The notes beneath the pieces were generated by a model. The model had not been told where the DNA came from, ran no database searches, and saw nothing but the letters and a program-made list of their open reading frames with translations. Positions 52,839-62,904 of a DNA stretch of 64,000 nucleotides are shown here, piece by piece. The stretch is from Thermoplasmatales archaeon. GTDB taxonomy: Archaea; Thermoplasmatota; Thermoplasmata; Thermoplasmatales; Thermoplasmataceae. The translations under genes and the position numbers were made by a program. The stretch's first letter is position 1, and every line of letters starts with the position of its first letter. Location of the stretch: contig JAJSLM010000003.1 of the NCBI GenBank assembly GCA_026127925.1, forward strand, positions 124,001 to 188,000, in the 5' to 3' direction.

Positions 52839-54290
52839 ATGTTACCGAAAGGCTTTAAAGTTGGTTTCTCCGAAGCCGGATTTCAGTTTGAGATGGGACT
52901 CTCTGACCCAGATACTAATTCAGATTGGTACCAGTGGGTTCACGACAGAAGAAATATTGAAAAAAGATTAGTTTCCGGTGATTTCCCTGAAAATGGCCCC
53001 GCTTACTGGGATCTGTTCCGGACGGATCATGACAACGCCAAGAGGATGGGTATGAACTCAGCCAGGCTGGGTGTGGAGTGGTCCAGGATATTCCCGAAAT
53101 CCACTGAATCCGTTAACGTAGACATAGAGGAAGATGGCAGTGACCTGATTGCCGTCGACATTTCCGAGAAAGATTTAGAGAAACTCGACAAGCTTGCAAA
53201 TCATTCTGCCCTGGAACACTACACAGAAATTTTCTCCGATTTCAAGTCCAAAATGGACTACCTGATCATAAATCTCTATCACTGGACTGTCCCGTTGTGG
53301 ATAAACAATCCCGACGGTAATGGTGACGGAATATATGGGCGCCCAATGGGTGGAGGCTTTGAGCAAAGGCAGGCGATCGAGTTTTCCAAATTTGCATCTT
53401 ATATAGCTTGGAAATTTGATGAGCTGGCAGACAGCTGGTGCACCATGAATGAGCCAAATATGGTTTTTCTCGGTTGCAGCCATGACACAGGTCTGAAGGC
53501 GCTAAGCGTGAGAAAGAAAAAATTCGCTGAAGCACATGCACGTGCTTATGATGCAATAAGGAAAATCTCAAAAAAACCTGTAGGCATAATATATGCAAAT
53601 GGCGACGTACAGCCTCACACCGCTGAAGATGCTGGAGCCAAAGACACAATGACATATGTTCAGAGGTACTCGTTCTTTGATTCTATAATCAATGGTGACA
53701 TGAAGGACTACAACCAAAATATAGCAGATTCATCCGAAGAACCTACTGATGATTTCAGAACGGACATGAAAAACAAGCTTGACTGGATAGGAGTAAACTA
53801 TTACAGCAGGGATGTCGTGCAGAGTGACGGTAATCCATGGAAGGTCATGCAGGGATACGGCTATGCAACGGGCAACAGAAACAAGTCGCTTGACGGGCGT
53901 TCAGTTAGTGAAGCGGGCTGGGAAGTCTACCCTGACGGAATTTACAACCTCCTGATGGAATACCACAAGAAGTACCATATGCCCATGTTCATAACGGAAA
54001 ATGGCATTGCAGACTACAATGATACCCTGAGACCAAGGTATATAGTTTCTCACATAGACAGGATAGAGAAAGCCATAAGCAAGGGGATTAGGGTCAATGG
54101 ATATTTTCACTGGGCTTTAACTGACAACTACGAATGGGCAAACGGCTTTCAAATGCACTTTGGAATATACGGTTTCGATCCCGTAACAAAACAGCGCCGG
54201 CTTAGACCCAGCGCATTTGTCCTGAAAAGCATAATAGAAAACGAAGGAGTTCCGGAAGAACAGAGATGGATGGCAGAAGAAAAGATCTGA
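52839..54290 (+). CDS. GH1 beta-glycosidase
   Basis: The 483-residue protein matches archaeal GH1 enzymes (LacS type) in length. The acid/base is in WCTMNEPNMV, the nucleophile in MFITENGIADY, and the start FKVGFSEAGFQFEMGL is the typical first barrel strand. NGYFHWALTDNYEWANGF holds the aglycone-site Trp residues. No signal peptide is seen, so it acts in the cytosol on imported beta-glucosides or galactosides. It follows the TrmB gene by 48 bp with its own TATA-like ATTCAAATAG at about 27 nt. Confidence 0.92.
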   Translation: MLPKGFKVGFSEAGFQFEMGLSDPDTNSDWYQWVHDRRNIEKRLVSGDFPENGPAYWDLFRTDHDNAKRMGMNSARLGVEWSRIFPKSTESVNVDIEEDGSDLIAVDISEKDLEKLDKLANHSALEHYTEIFSDFKSKMDYLIINLYHWTVPLWINNPDGNGDGIYGRPMGGGFEQRQAIEFSKFASYIAWKFDELADSWCTMNEPNMVFLGCSHDTGLKALSVRKKKFAEAHARAYDAIRKISKKPVGIIYANGDVQPHTAEDAGAKDTMTYVQRYSFFDSIINGDMKDYNQNIADSSEEPTDDFRTDMKNKLDWIGVNYYSRDVVQSDGNPWKVMQGYGYATGNRNKSLDGRSVSEAGWEVYPDGIYNLLMEYHKKYHMPMFITENGIADYNDTLRPRYIVSHIDRIEKAISKGIRVNGYFHWALTDNYEWANGFQMHFGIYGFDPVTKQRRLRPSAFVLKSIIENEGVPEEQRWMAEEKI

Positions 54291-54441
54291 TGGATGGCTT
54301 CATAGCTGTCTCATTTTATAAAACTTTCCTTTTCCTCAAGCACGAAAAAATTTCAGTTTAAAAAAGAAGCACTCCAGAACTTCGTGGAAAGGGTACGTGT
54401 TAAATTTTGTGTCAACAAACTTTCCAGATTCTCTGGAGATT

Positions 54442-55410
54442 TTATGCTTTCCACTCCGGGTATCTCAAACACCTGTAATAGTGATTCTTACCCTCTAACT
54501 TGACGAGATCAGGATGGGAGACTTCACATTCACCTGTCATGTACGGGCATCGGCTACTGAATTGGCAGCCCGGATATGACGGGTCAAAATTTGTAGGCAT
54601 GCCTTTCAGTTTAATTCCATCATACCTTTTCACTCCGATCCTAGGAATGCTCTTCAGAAGCAGGTAATTGTAAGGGTGGGCCGGCTCATTAAGCATGAGT
54701 TCTCGATCCCCATGTTCAGTGATCTCACCTGCGTACATCATGGCTATTTGATCAGAAATTTCATACAGAATTGAGAGATCATGCGTGATAAGTACCATTG
54801 TCAGCTGCTTTTTTCTTTGAATGTTCTTAAGATCAACCAGGATATCATGTTCTACCAGGACGTCGAGGCCGGTGGTTGGTTCATCCAGGATTACAAGCTT
54901 TGGGGACATAACTAGGGCCATTGCAATAACAACCCTCTGCTTCATACCTCCGCTCAGCTCATGAGGATAATTGATCAAAATATTCTTGTTGAGTCGGACG
55001 AGAGTAAGAACCTCTGAGACTTTTGATGAGCCTTCAGAAGGATCAACACCGTGGGCCACGAATACATCTTCAAACTGATCACCAATACGCTTAACGGGAT
55101 TTAAGGCGTTCATCGCTGCCTGCGGGATAAAACTGATTTCAACTCCTCTTATTTTTCTGAGCTCATTTTTAGGCATCTTCAGAAGGTCTTTATTATCGTA
55201 CATCACCTCTCCGTTAAGGACTTCACCGGGGTACTTTAGCGAATTATACACCGATTGAGCAAGTGTACTTTTCCCAGAACCCGATTCTCCTGCGATTCCA
55301 AAAATAACACCTTGATCTACAGAAAGACTTAGATCGGAGATTATGGTCGAGATCCCTCCCTCCCCATGATATCCGACGGAGAGGTTCCTTACATCAAGGA
55401 TGGTTCCCAT
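54442..55410 (-). CDS. Opp/Dpp-type ABC transporter ATPase 1
   Basis: The 322-residue ATPase has GESGSGKST (Walker A), LSGGMKQR (signature), LVILDEPTTGLD (Walker B) and ITHDLSIL (switch His). The C-terminal CQFSSRCPYMTGEC extension is the oligopeptide-type domain with Cys residues. It is the last gene of the operon and overlaps ATPase 2 by 17 bp. With GH1 and TrmB it most likely serves oligosaccharide import, as in Sulfolobus/Pyrococcus cellobiose-type systems. Confidence 0.88.
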   Translation of the reverse strand: MGTILDVRNLSVGYHGEGGISTIISDLSLSVDQGVIFGIAGESGSGKSTLAQSVYNSLKYPGEVLNGEVMYDNKDLLKMPKNELRKIRGVEISFIPQAAMNALNPVKRIGDQFEDVFVAHGVDPSEGSSKVSEVLTLVRLNKNILINYPHELSGGMKQRVVIAMALVMSPKLVILDEPTTGLDVLVEHDILVDLKNIQRKKQLTMVLITHDLSILYEISDQIAMMYAGEITEHGDRELMLNEPAHPYNYLLLKSIPRIGVKRYDGIKLKGMPTNFDPSYPGCQFSSRCPYMTGECEVSHPDLVKLEGKNHYYRCLRYPEWKA

Positions 55411-56209
55411 AATTGCTCACCTCTATCTTCTTGAAAGGATCGGGTGCGGCTTCCATCAAACGCCTTGTGTAGTCATCCTGAGGTCTCTTTACAACATCCT
55501 GCGTATATCCAGATTCAACGACCTTTCCCTTATTCAAAACATACAATCGATCCGTTATCATGCTGACAGTGTTAAGATCGTGCGTGATGTAAACTATGCT
55601 TATTCCCATAGTATTTCTTATGTAAACGAGAAGATCAAGTATCTCTACCCTTAGAGAGACGTCGAGCATGGAAACGGGCTCATCAGCAATCAGGATCTCA
55701 GGTTCCAGGGCAAGTGCACGAGCCATGTAAACTCTCTGTCTCTGGCCACCGGAGAGCTGGTGTGGATATTTTTGTTTATATTGCTCCGGAGGATTCAGTC
55801 TTACATCAGTGAGCAGTTCTGAAACTCTTTCGCTGACATTTCCCTTATAGCCGGATATAAGAAGAGGCCTCTTTATGTGCCATTCAACAGAGTGATTTGG
55901 ATCAAGAGAAGCGTAAGGATCCTGAAAAACCATCTGAACGTTTCCCCTATACTCTTTTAATTTCTTACCCTTGTAAGGCGTTATATCATCACCCTTATAG
56001 AAAATCTTGCCGGATGTAGGGCGGTATAAAAATACCAGCGTCCTTGCCAGAGTGCTTTTCCCACTTCCACTGGCACCCACTATGCCAAGTATCTCCTTTT
56101 CTCTTAGTTCAATGTTTACATCGATCAAAGCTCTGATTTTTTCCTGTTTGGTAAGACTCTTTCTTACGTCAAAAGTTTTTGATAAGTTTTGCGTATACAA
56201 AATACTCAC
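55394..56209 (-). CDS. Opp/Dpp-type ABC transporter ATPase 2
   Basis: The 271-residue ATPase has GASGSGKST, LSGGQRQR and ILIADEPVSMLD with ITHDLNTV. It lacks the long Cys-containing C-terminal extension of ATPase 1, so it corresponds to the shorter OppF-like subunit. Overlaps of 17 bp and 4 bp with its neighbours show a single transcript and coupling. Confidence 0.88.
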   Translation of the reverse strand: MSILYTQNLSKTFDVRKSLTKQEKIRALIDVNIELREKEILGIVGASGSGKSTLARTLVFLYRPTSGKIFYKGDDITPYKGKKLKEYRGNVQMVFQDPYASLDPNHSVEWHIKRPLLISGYKGNVSERVSELLTDVRLNPPEQYKQKYPHQLSGGQRQRVYMARALALEPEILIADEPVSMLDVSLRVEILDLLVYIRNTMGISIVYITHDLNTVSMITDRLYVLNKGKVVESGYTQDVVKRPQDDYTRRLMEAAPDPFKKIEVSNYGNHP

Positions 56210-57171
56210 GATTCAACCTTCCTTACTTTTTTCTTTCCGTAGACCCTGAGCGATGGATTTGCAATCTGATCCATTCCAAAGTTCAGCAGAATGAACGCAA
56301 ACATCAATACAGAGATCATGATCGCTGGGGGAAGAATCCACCACCATTCGCCGACGAGATAAGCCTCATTGTTTATGGCCCAGTAAAGCATTGTCCCCCA
56401 GTTCACCTGCTGAAGGTTACCAACGCCTAAATATTCCACAAATGTGAGTCCCATGGTTCCGTACATGGCAGTGAAGAAGAAATTGGAGACGATAACAGGC
56501 ATTATTGATTTTATTATCTGCCTGAAAATGATATTTAGTCTATTCTCGCCAATAAGTATGGAGGATAGAATGAAATCTCTCTTTCCCACCGACAAGGTGA
56601 CAGAACGGAAAGTTCTAGCACCAAAAGCCCATCCCGTAATAACAAGGATAATTATGGTAGGAACGTAGCCAAGATTCTGCCGCATTCCAAGAAAGTACGA
56701 ACCGAAAAGCATTATTAACAGAACTCCCGGGACGACGAGGAATATATTGACAACTCCATTGATTATCTCATTGACCCTCTTCGAGGCAAATCCAGAAAGA
56801 ACACCAACAAAAATGGAAATCATCGTTCCGAAAATTCCAACGGAAAAGCCTATCATCAGAGTTGGAGCAGCGCCCGCTAGAAGCTGGGAAAAAACATCCT
56901 GTCCATATACCGTAGTACCGAGCAAGTTAACGCCGCTGGGCGGCAGAGATTTAGGGAAGAGGTAAGCATTTGGGCTGAACGGGGTATAAAAAATACCAAC
57001 AACAGCGAAAACAAGGATTGAAACAAGAAGAAAGAAGCCTGCCTTCGCCTTGTTATTCTGGAGAAGGACCGAAAGCGGACTGTAGAGTTTCCTTAAAAGA
57101 GAGATTATGCTGTTATTCGAGATTTTGTTTGGCAAGTCTGATCCGTCTTTGAGACCATCCAAGTCATTCAC
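56206..57171 (-). CDS. Opp/Dpp-type ABC permease (OppC-like)
   Basis: The 321-residue protein has about six membrane helices. GTTVYGQDVFSQLLAGA and the EAA loop region (LSSILIGENRLNIIFRQIIK) fit the DppC group. It overlaps the DppB-like gene by 8 bp. Confidence 0.88.
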   Translation of the reverse strand: MNDLDGLKDGSDLPNKISNNSIISLLRKLYSPLSVLLQNNKAKAGFFLLVSILVFAVVGIFYTPFSPNAYLFPKSLPPSGVNLLGTTVYGQDVFSQLLAGAAPTLMIGFSVGIFGTMISIFVGVLSGFASKRVNEIINGVVNIFLVVPGVLLIMLFGSYFLGMRQNLGYVPTIIILVITGWAFGARTFRSVTLSVGKRDFILSSILIGENRLNIIFRQIIKSIMPVIVSNFFFTAMYGTMGLTFVEYLGVGNLQQVNWGTMLYWAINNEAYLVGEWWWILPPAIMISVLMFAFILLNFGMDQIANPSLRVYGKKKVRKVES

Positions 57172-58180
57172 CTTCCTGCTTTATCCTCGGATCGAGAAAG
57201 CCATAGAGTATATCAACCACGAGGTTACCCACCAGCACAGCTATTATGACCATAAGGAATATCCCCTGCAAAAGCGGGTAATCAAGATTATCTATGGCAG
57301 TGATCATGTACAAGCCAACACCAGGATATGAAAATATGGATTCCTCTATTATGACCCCGCTTACTGATAAACCGATAGACATGGAAAATCCTGTCAGGTT
57401 CGGCAGTATTGCATTTCTGTATGCTATTCTCTTTAACTGATAATCCTTCATGCCAAGATTCTCGGAAAAATTTATGTAATCGCTGTTGACGTTCGGAATT
57501 ATGTTATTCCGCATACCAAGAACCCACCCCCCGAGGGATGTAAGCATTATCGTAGCTACCGGAAGTACAGCGTGGTAGAGCACGCTTATGATAAAAGGGG
57601 CATTGAATCCCATGTTTACGCTTGAAGAATATGCTCCTCCAATAGGAAAAAGCTTGCCGTAGACTGAGAATATGTCAAGCATGATGAAGGCGAGAACAAA
57701 TGCCGGGAACGCAGCCATGAACATGGCGAAAAGGTCAACGGCCAGGTCCTTCGAGGTGTTACGATTCATTCCCGCATATCGTCCCAGTCTGTTTCCTATG
57801 AAAAAGGATAGTGTTATGGACGAGATCACAAGGAAAAGTGTCCAGGGGAGAGCCTCGGCAAGAATTGTTGCAACTGGAACTGGGTAATAAGCGATCGAAA
57901 CCCCAAGATTACCGTGAAAAAGATCGATTACATAGGTGAAGAACTGAACGTATATCGGTTTATTTGATATCCCGTATTCAACTTCTAGTTGATGGAGATA
58001 TGTCAAATTTATGGAGCCGCCTCCTTCTCTCAGGACATCTTCATAAACTGTGTAAGCAGGGTCACCCGGAATAAGCCTAGGCAAAACAAAATTAAGGATC
58101 AAGGCCCCAAAAAAAACTATTAAAAAAACAGTAAGTTTTTTTAGTATATATTTTACAGGAAGCGACGTTCTAACCACCAA
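57164..58180 (-). CDS. Opp/Dpp-type ABC permease (OppB-like)
   Basis: The 338-residue permease has the short N-terminal helix and LPRLIPGDPAYTVYED loop of OppB/DppB. The EAA-type loop is LGMKDYQLKRIAYRNAILPN. It is second in the operon, 15 bp after the binding-protein gene. An unusually short insertion replaces part of the usual periplasmic loop, with no effect on the assignment. Confidence 0.88.
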   Translation of the reverse strand: MVVRTSLPVKYILKKLTVFLIVFFGALILNFVLPRLIPGDPAYTVYEDVLREGGGSINLTYLHQLEVEYGISNKPIYVQFFTYVIDLFHGNLGVSIAYYPVPVATILAEALPWTLFLVISSITLSFFIGNRLGRYAGMNRNTSKDLAVDLFAMFMAAFPAFVLAFIMLDIFSVYGKLFPIGGAYSSSVNMGFNAPFIISVLYHAVLPVATIMLTSLGGWVLGMRNNIIPNVNSDYINFSENLGMKDYQLKRIAYRNAILPNLTGFSMSIGLSVSGVIIEESIFSYPGVGLYMITAIDNLDYPLLQGIFLMVIIAVLVGNLVVDILYGFLDPRIKQEGE

Positions 58181-58195
58181 ATTAAAGAATGATAT

Positions 58196-60040
58196 TTAAT
58201 CATTCTTTCTCTTTTGCTTTTTGTTGTTTAGGTAGAGAACAGAGCCTATTGCTACAACTGCGACCACAACGCCGACAGCAATATAGTCATAGGTTAACGG
58301 ACTAATTCCTTTATTAGGTGTAGCAGAGGTGTTCAGTGGATACAGGTGAAGCATCACAACTTCAGACGGCCCTGGGTACCATGGAACAGGTATCCAGAAC
58401 GGATTCGAGGCATTCGGCCATCCACCTATTGAAGTATTCACGTATTCATACCACTGAGCAGAGTAGACCAGAGGAATCATAGGCATCTGTTCCGTAACGA
58501 TTGTTACCATGTGGTTTATATCGCTCTTTTGGTAGGTCAGATTTCCTGTAAGCGTGTAGTTGTTGTAGTAAGTCATAAAATTAGTTGAGGAATAATTCCA
58601 CCTCTCCTCATTGATATATGAAGTATTTCCAATGGGGACAATGTTGCCAATGAAGCCGCCATAATCATAATATGGCGTAGGTCCAACTCCTGTAACTGTA
58701 TCAAGTGCCATTTGGTAATTTCCGTCAGATATGTCGCTTGCTATAACGCTTGAAGTGGGTGTTGTCGTTGTAATGGTGAGTCCGATCGCCTTGAGATCTT
58801 TTGCAATGATGGTTATGTCCGTATCCCAGTCAGTGTAACCCGCCACAGACATCAAGTTCAAATCAGGAACTACAGTTCCGTTAGGGGCAGTGAGCTGACC
58901 CTTTGAATTGAGTTTATATCCGTGGTCTGATAGTATGCTTAGTGCGAGAGTAACGTTGTATTCTGCAAATTTGTTGGCCAAATTCGTGTTAGACGTGTTA
59001 AGATACGACATCTGCTGCTGCAGTATATTCGCGCCATTTGCGGGTGTCTCGTATCCATATTCTCCGATGTTGTCTATAGCTGTTCTATTGATAGCCACAC
59101 TCAGTGCTTCTCTGAAGAATGTCTGGTTAAGCGGGTAGATGAGGTTATTCAGGACTATGGTAGTCTGTTGCCCCGGAGGATACCAGTATTTGTTATGCGC
59201 GGGATTATTGGCTGTAAATAATTGAGTCACGTTTGGTTCAAAGACAGAGGCCCATTCGACCTTACCCTCCGCCAAAGCGAGTGCAAGTGCACTGTTGCTG
59301 GTATAATCAACATAGACTACGTTTGTAATTTTTGGTTCATTTGGTTGCCAGTAATGAGGATTTTTCGTAAGCACTATCTTTTGAGGACTGAAGCTCTGCA
59401 GTATATATGGTCCAGTTCCTATCGGATCTGTAACTATCTGACTTTGGGGATCAGGAACGCCGTTAGATGTTGCATTTTCCCATGTCTCGTTTACCGGGAA
59501 AATAACCTGTGATCCGATATAGAAGAGATACTGGGTCTGTGGTGAAGTGAATTTGAACGAGACCTGGTATGGACCTACGGCGGTAATGTTGCTTATAACT
59601 GGCCATGAACCAAGAGCTTTCTTTTCAAGATTAAAGGTATAAACAACATCTTGTGAGTTGAAGGGAGCACCATTGCTATAAGTTACATTATGACGCAATG
59701 TGATGTTAAGGTACATGCCATTAGGGCTAAACTTATACGACGTTCCCAACCAGGGCAGTACAGTTCCATTGTATGTATTTATCTGGAACAACGGCTCAAA
59801 AATGAATCCCATAATCCCAGCAGGAGTTGTCCATACGTTGAACGGGTTAAAATTATCCACGAACGCGGCAGTTGGTCCCGGGGAGAGATACAGCGTACTC
59901 TGGTTGCTCGCAGTTGCTGCATTTGTCACAGTCGATGAGTGCGCGACAGACGAATGCCCACCGAAAACGACAAATCCAGACAAAACCATAATCAACGCAA
60001 TTGCTACTGCAATTTTTCGTTTACTACTTATTATTGTCAT
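58196..60040 (-). CDS. Opp-type solute-binding protein, probable oligosaccharide binder
   Basis: From ATG 60040 the protein is 614 residues. A TATA box 25 nt upstream supports this start over the earlier ATG at 60052 and the long open frame. It has a signal peptide (IAVAIALIMVLSGFVVFGG), the canonical SBP_bac_5 order (DNFNPFNVWTT, LNITLRHNVTYSNG, GTGPYILQSF, then the C-terminal half AKDLKAIGLTI), a Thr/Asn-rich end and a C-terminal membrane anchor (DYIAVGVVVAVVAIGSVLYL) with a basic tail. This is the archaeal membrane-anchored form. It heads the ABC operon. Compare the permuted protein at 34939. Confidence 0.88.
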   Translation of the reverse strand: MTIISSKRKIAVAIALIMVLSGFVVFGGHSSVAHSSTVTNAATASNQSTLYLSPGPTAAFVDNFNPFNVWTTPAGIMGFIFEPLFQINTYNGTVLPWLGTSYKFSPNGMYLNITLRHNVTYSNGAPFNSQDVVYTFNLEKKALGSWPVISNITAVGPYQVSFKFTSPQTQYLFYIGSQVIFPVNETWENATSNGVPDPQSQIVTDPIGTGPYILQSFSPQKIVLTKNPHYWQPNEPKITNVVYVDYTSNSALALALAEGKVEWASVFEPNVTQLFTANNPAHNKYWYPPGQQTTIVLNNLIYPLNQTFFREALSVAINRTAIDNIGEYGYETPANGANILQQQMSYLNTSNTNLANKFAEYNVTLALSILSDHGYKLNSKGQLTAPNGTVVPDLNLMSVAGYTDWDTDITIIAKDLKAIGLTITTTTPTSSVIASDISDGNYQMALDTVTGVGPTPYYDYGGFIGNIVPIGNTSYINEERWNYSSTNFMTYYNNYTLTGNLTYQKSDINHMVTIVTEQMPMIPLVYSAQWYEYVNTSIGGWPNASNPFWIPVPWYPGPSEVVMLHLYPLNTSATPNKGISPLTYDYIAVGVVVAVVAIGSVLYLNNKKQKRKND

Positions 60041-60060
60041 TACTCGATTCATCCAATGGG

Positions 60061-60070
60061 TATATTTATA
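60061..60070 (-). promoter_or_regulatory. TATA box of the ABC operon
   Basis: TATAAATATA (read on the minus strand) lies about 25 nt before the ATG at 60040. It points to a leaderless message for the solute-binding protein, where TrmB-type repression would act. Confidence 0.5.
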
Positions 60071-60272
60071 GTTTGAGCATTTTAATATACTTAGGAATGT
60101 AGTATAGGATACAACAGCGAAATTTACAGCCTCTTCAAAAATACAGTCTCTAGCTGGGATAATCATTCTTAAAACATAGCAAATTTGCAAGAAGAGAGAG
60201 ATGTTTCATTAACTTTAGAGAAATTAATGGAGAGTACACAAGTATCGGCTTGGGACTCTTTTTTGAGTGGTT

Positions 60273-61679
60273 TTAATAAGACTGAGTTTTGTCGCTAATA
60301 AAGTCATTCATCATTTTTATAAGATCTATGAGCAGAACATCTTCGTCACTAAAAGAGAAACCAGATCGGGAGTAAATTATGTATTTGTTGTTTCTTCTCT
60401 CTTTGTACCAAGGAAAAAGTTCAGATTTCTTAATGAGCTCATTTAGTGTATCGCGTCCAACTTTCCTGTTAGTCCATTTAGATTCGGAAAAATACACGGT
60501 GGACGAACGAGAATCAACCGCTACAGCGTCTATCTCAGTTTCTCTGAACCACCATCTCCCTATATCTGTGGCAAAAATTTTTTTTGTTCTAACCATGGTT
60601 GCTATATGTTCAATACAAATGTCTTCGAATATTTTGGAAACATATTCATCTAATCCTTTCATAATTACGTCAGAAACCGCATCCGAAAGCCCAAACTCTA
60701 TCATAGGTACTTTATCTCTGATAAACTTAAACCAGAACCTGAAAAAATTGTCCGCAATTCTGTATCTAGTTCGACCCCGTTTGCCGAATTCAAATATGGG
60801 GTAACGTCTTTCGACTATATCTAGGCCTTCCGTAAGGTAGTGCATATATTTGGGTATCTCAGTCTGGTTTATCCCTGCCTTGTTAGCAATTTCGGACAAT
60901 GTAGAAGCTCCAGAAGCCATATTTTCAAGAATATCCATGTAACGCATGGGCTCTCTAGTATTTTCGGAAAGGATGAAGGATGGCTCCTGAAAAAGCAAGC
61001 TCATTTTGTTCAGCATGGAGGTCTTTAAGTTTCTCTTTAGCGTCAGTTTTGGATCATAGTTCAGGAGATACATAGGTGTTCCTCCATAAACAGAAAATGC
61101 CCTCACCATATCCTGTGGACCAATGTCCTTAAAAAAAGGAATAGCGCCCTTGAAACTCAGAGACTTCATTTTCAGTTGTGCGGTTCTCCTCCCGTAAAGT
61201 GGAGAGGAGTGGGAAAGGAGATCAGATTCTATTACGCCAACAGCAGAACCGGTTAAAATAAGCTTGATCTGACTTTTGCTTAGAGTCTGATCCCATAATG
61301 CCTGGAGCTCAATGTTCAAGTCTTTATCAAGATCGATACCTCTTTGAAATTCATCTAGTACAACTAAAATTTTCCTAGATTGTGAAATCTGAGACAACAA
61401 AACAAAGAACTCCCTAAAGCTCTTTATTGAAGGTTTAACTGGAAGTGCCCCTGCATGGTACATTGTTTCGGAAAAATTGTTCAGAAGACGATTCAAATTA
61501 AAACTATCGAACAAGAAATAAAGTCCTGAGTACTTCCTAATCAGATGATAACACAACTCTGTCTTTCCTATCCTTCTACGGCCATATAAGACAACTAATG
61601 AGGCGCCTTCTGATTGGTATATTTTGTCAATTGTGCTTATTTCATCTTCTCGGTCCAGGAACATGATAATTATACTCAT
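60273..61679 (-). CDS. Archaeal AAA ATPase with DUF234-type C-terminus
   Basis: The 468-residue protein has FLDREDEI at the N-terminus, Walker A in YGRRRIGKTELC (about 31-42), Walker B LVVLDEFQRG, LILTGSAVG (sensor 1) and a C-terminal DUF234-like domain with DNFFRFWFKFIRDK then a PD-(D/E)xK-like ESKWTNRKVG. Residues FRETEIDAVAV suggest the Asp of a nuclease-like core. A winged helix lies between (LSEIANKAGINQTEIPKYMH). These ATPases are frequent in archaea; their role is not settled, with DNA or toxin-like functions proposed. Start ATG 61679 fits a TATA-like AT-rich stretch at about 61700. Confidence 0.8.
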   Translation of the reverse strand: MSIIIMFLDREDEISTIDKIYQSEGASLVVLYGRRRIGKTELCYHLIRKYSGLYFLFDSFNLNRLLNNFSETMYHAGALPVKPSIKSFREFFVLLSQISQSRKILVVLDEFQRGIDLDKDLNIELQALWDQTLSKSQIKLILTGSAVGVIESDLLSHSSPLYGRRTAQLKMKSLSFKGAIPFFKDIGPQDMVRAFSVYGGTPMYLLNYDPKLTLKRNLKTSMLNKMSLLFQEPSFILSENTREPMRYMDILENMASGASTLSEIANKAGINQTEIPKYMHYLTEGLDIVERRYPIFEFGKRGRTRYRIADNFFRFWFKFIRDKVPMIEFGLSDAVSDVIMKGLDEYVSKIFEDICIEHIATMVRTKKIFATDIGRWWFRETEIDAVAVDSRSSTVYFSESKWTNRKVGRDTLNELIKKSELFPWYKERRNNKYIIYSRSGFSFSDEDVLLIDLIKMMNDFISDKTQSY

Positions 61680-61932
61680 AATACTTAGTATTATAATAAT
61701 ATATTCTTACCTACGATCTCAAGGATACTCTGAGAGTTTCACAAAGAATAAAATAGCAGTCTTCTGACAAAAGGAACAGAGATACATAACTACATCCCGC
61801 ATCTTTGCTAAATATTAAGAAAATTATATCACGGTTCCACTACATTTTGCAATTTAATAAACTCAGGAGGCATGCTGATATTGAAACTATTGATTCCAGC
61901 TTGCATGAACAAGTATGCTCACAAAAACATTA

Positions 61933-62769
61933 TCATGTATCATTTCTCTTGCTACTGAGGTCGTATTCCCCTTTGAGTAGAAACATCGCTATGATTATTA
62001 TGGCGAGATAAAAAATAATGGGAAACGGGGTGTATGCTGTTCCGCACGTTCCCATTGATGAAGGATAAAATATCCTCTGAAAAATCAATGCCATTGGTAC
62101 GAATAGAGATATTATAAGAAAAATAGGAAGGCCAACAAGAAGCATCCTTTTGCTCTTAATGGTAAACGGCAAAACAAAGAGTGTGAATATCAACGCAGGT
62201 ACAAGAAAAGAAACGAGGAGATATGGATTCAAACTTATCCCTGAAGGACCATAATTAATATACATCCCAAAAGCTGCACTATCTACTAGCGCAGTCATTG
62301 CTAAAGAACCAGCGAATATAGATCTATTAACGTTAGCCTTGTCAATTTTAAACATAAAGAACGCAGTGATGGCGCTTGTTATTAAAAGAAAGACCATCGA
62401 AAATCTTCCAGGCTGAGCAAGCAGTAAAATAACGCCTCCAGCAGAAATCGCCAACATCAACCAAAAAAGGCCGACAAATGTATCTATCGACACATTTCCA
62501 AGTGGTCCAATGTTCCCTATTTTACGAGAAACAGACATTAACGGGATGAGTTGAGAAGCTGCCTTTCCATATTCATTTAGGGAGTACCTGTTACCGTTTT
62601 TATTTAGCATTGGAAAAAGGACTTTAAGGTGGTAATTCAGAAGACCAGTAGAAATATTCATCTCATTCAGTATCTCTGTGTAGGTCATACTTTCATTTTT
62701 CTCTAATAATTGAATTATCATGATCCTGTTTTTATCTCCTATAGCTTTAATAATTTCATTTTGCGCCAT
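61933..62769 (-). CDS. Membrane-anchored winged-helix protein
   Basis: The 278-residue protein opens with an ArsR-like winged helix (IIKAIGDKNRIMIIQLLEKN, then TEILNEMNISTGLLNYHLKV), followed by about seven hydrophobic segments from residue ~95 to 265. It ends in a short charged tail. The combination suggests a one-component membrane sensor that binds DNA from the membrane. Its targets and signal are unknown. It is divergent from the gene at 62905. Confidence 0.7.
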   Translation of the reverse strand: MAQNEIIKAIGDKNRIMIIQLLEKNESMTYTEILNEMNISTGLLNYHLKVLFPMLNKNGNRYSLNEYGKAASQLIPLMSVSRKIGNIGPLGNVSIDTFVGLFWLMLAISAGGVILLLAQPGRFSMVFLLITSAITAFFMFKIDKANVNRSIFAGSLAMTALVDSAAFGMYINYGPSGISLNPYLLVSFLVPALIFTLFVLPFTIKSKRMLLVGLPIFLIISLFVPMALIFQRIFYPSSMGTCGTAYTPFPIIFYLAIIIIAMFLLKGEYDLSSKRNDT

Positions 62770-62878
62770 GTTGAAATGGCATGTTTTTCTGAAATAAAGT
62801 CTTATTCGAAAAGAGTTATTGTCAATTCATTTTCAAAGCCGAAATCCTAGGGAAATCTTCACAATTTTGGAAAATCTT

Positions 62879-62889
62879 CTTATATAGTC
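62879..62889 (+). promoter_or_regulatory. Candidate TATA box for 62905
   Basis: TTATATAGTCA lies about 21-25 nt before the ATG at 62905, suggesting a leaderless transcript. Confidence 0.4.
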
Positions 62890-62904
62890 ATATCATCTTA
62901 AATT

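Noticed and set aside
58196-60190. Long form of the solute-binding protein with 50 more residues
   Set aside because: The signal peptide starts after ATG 60040 and a TATA box sits 25 nt before that codon.
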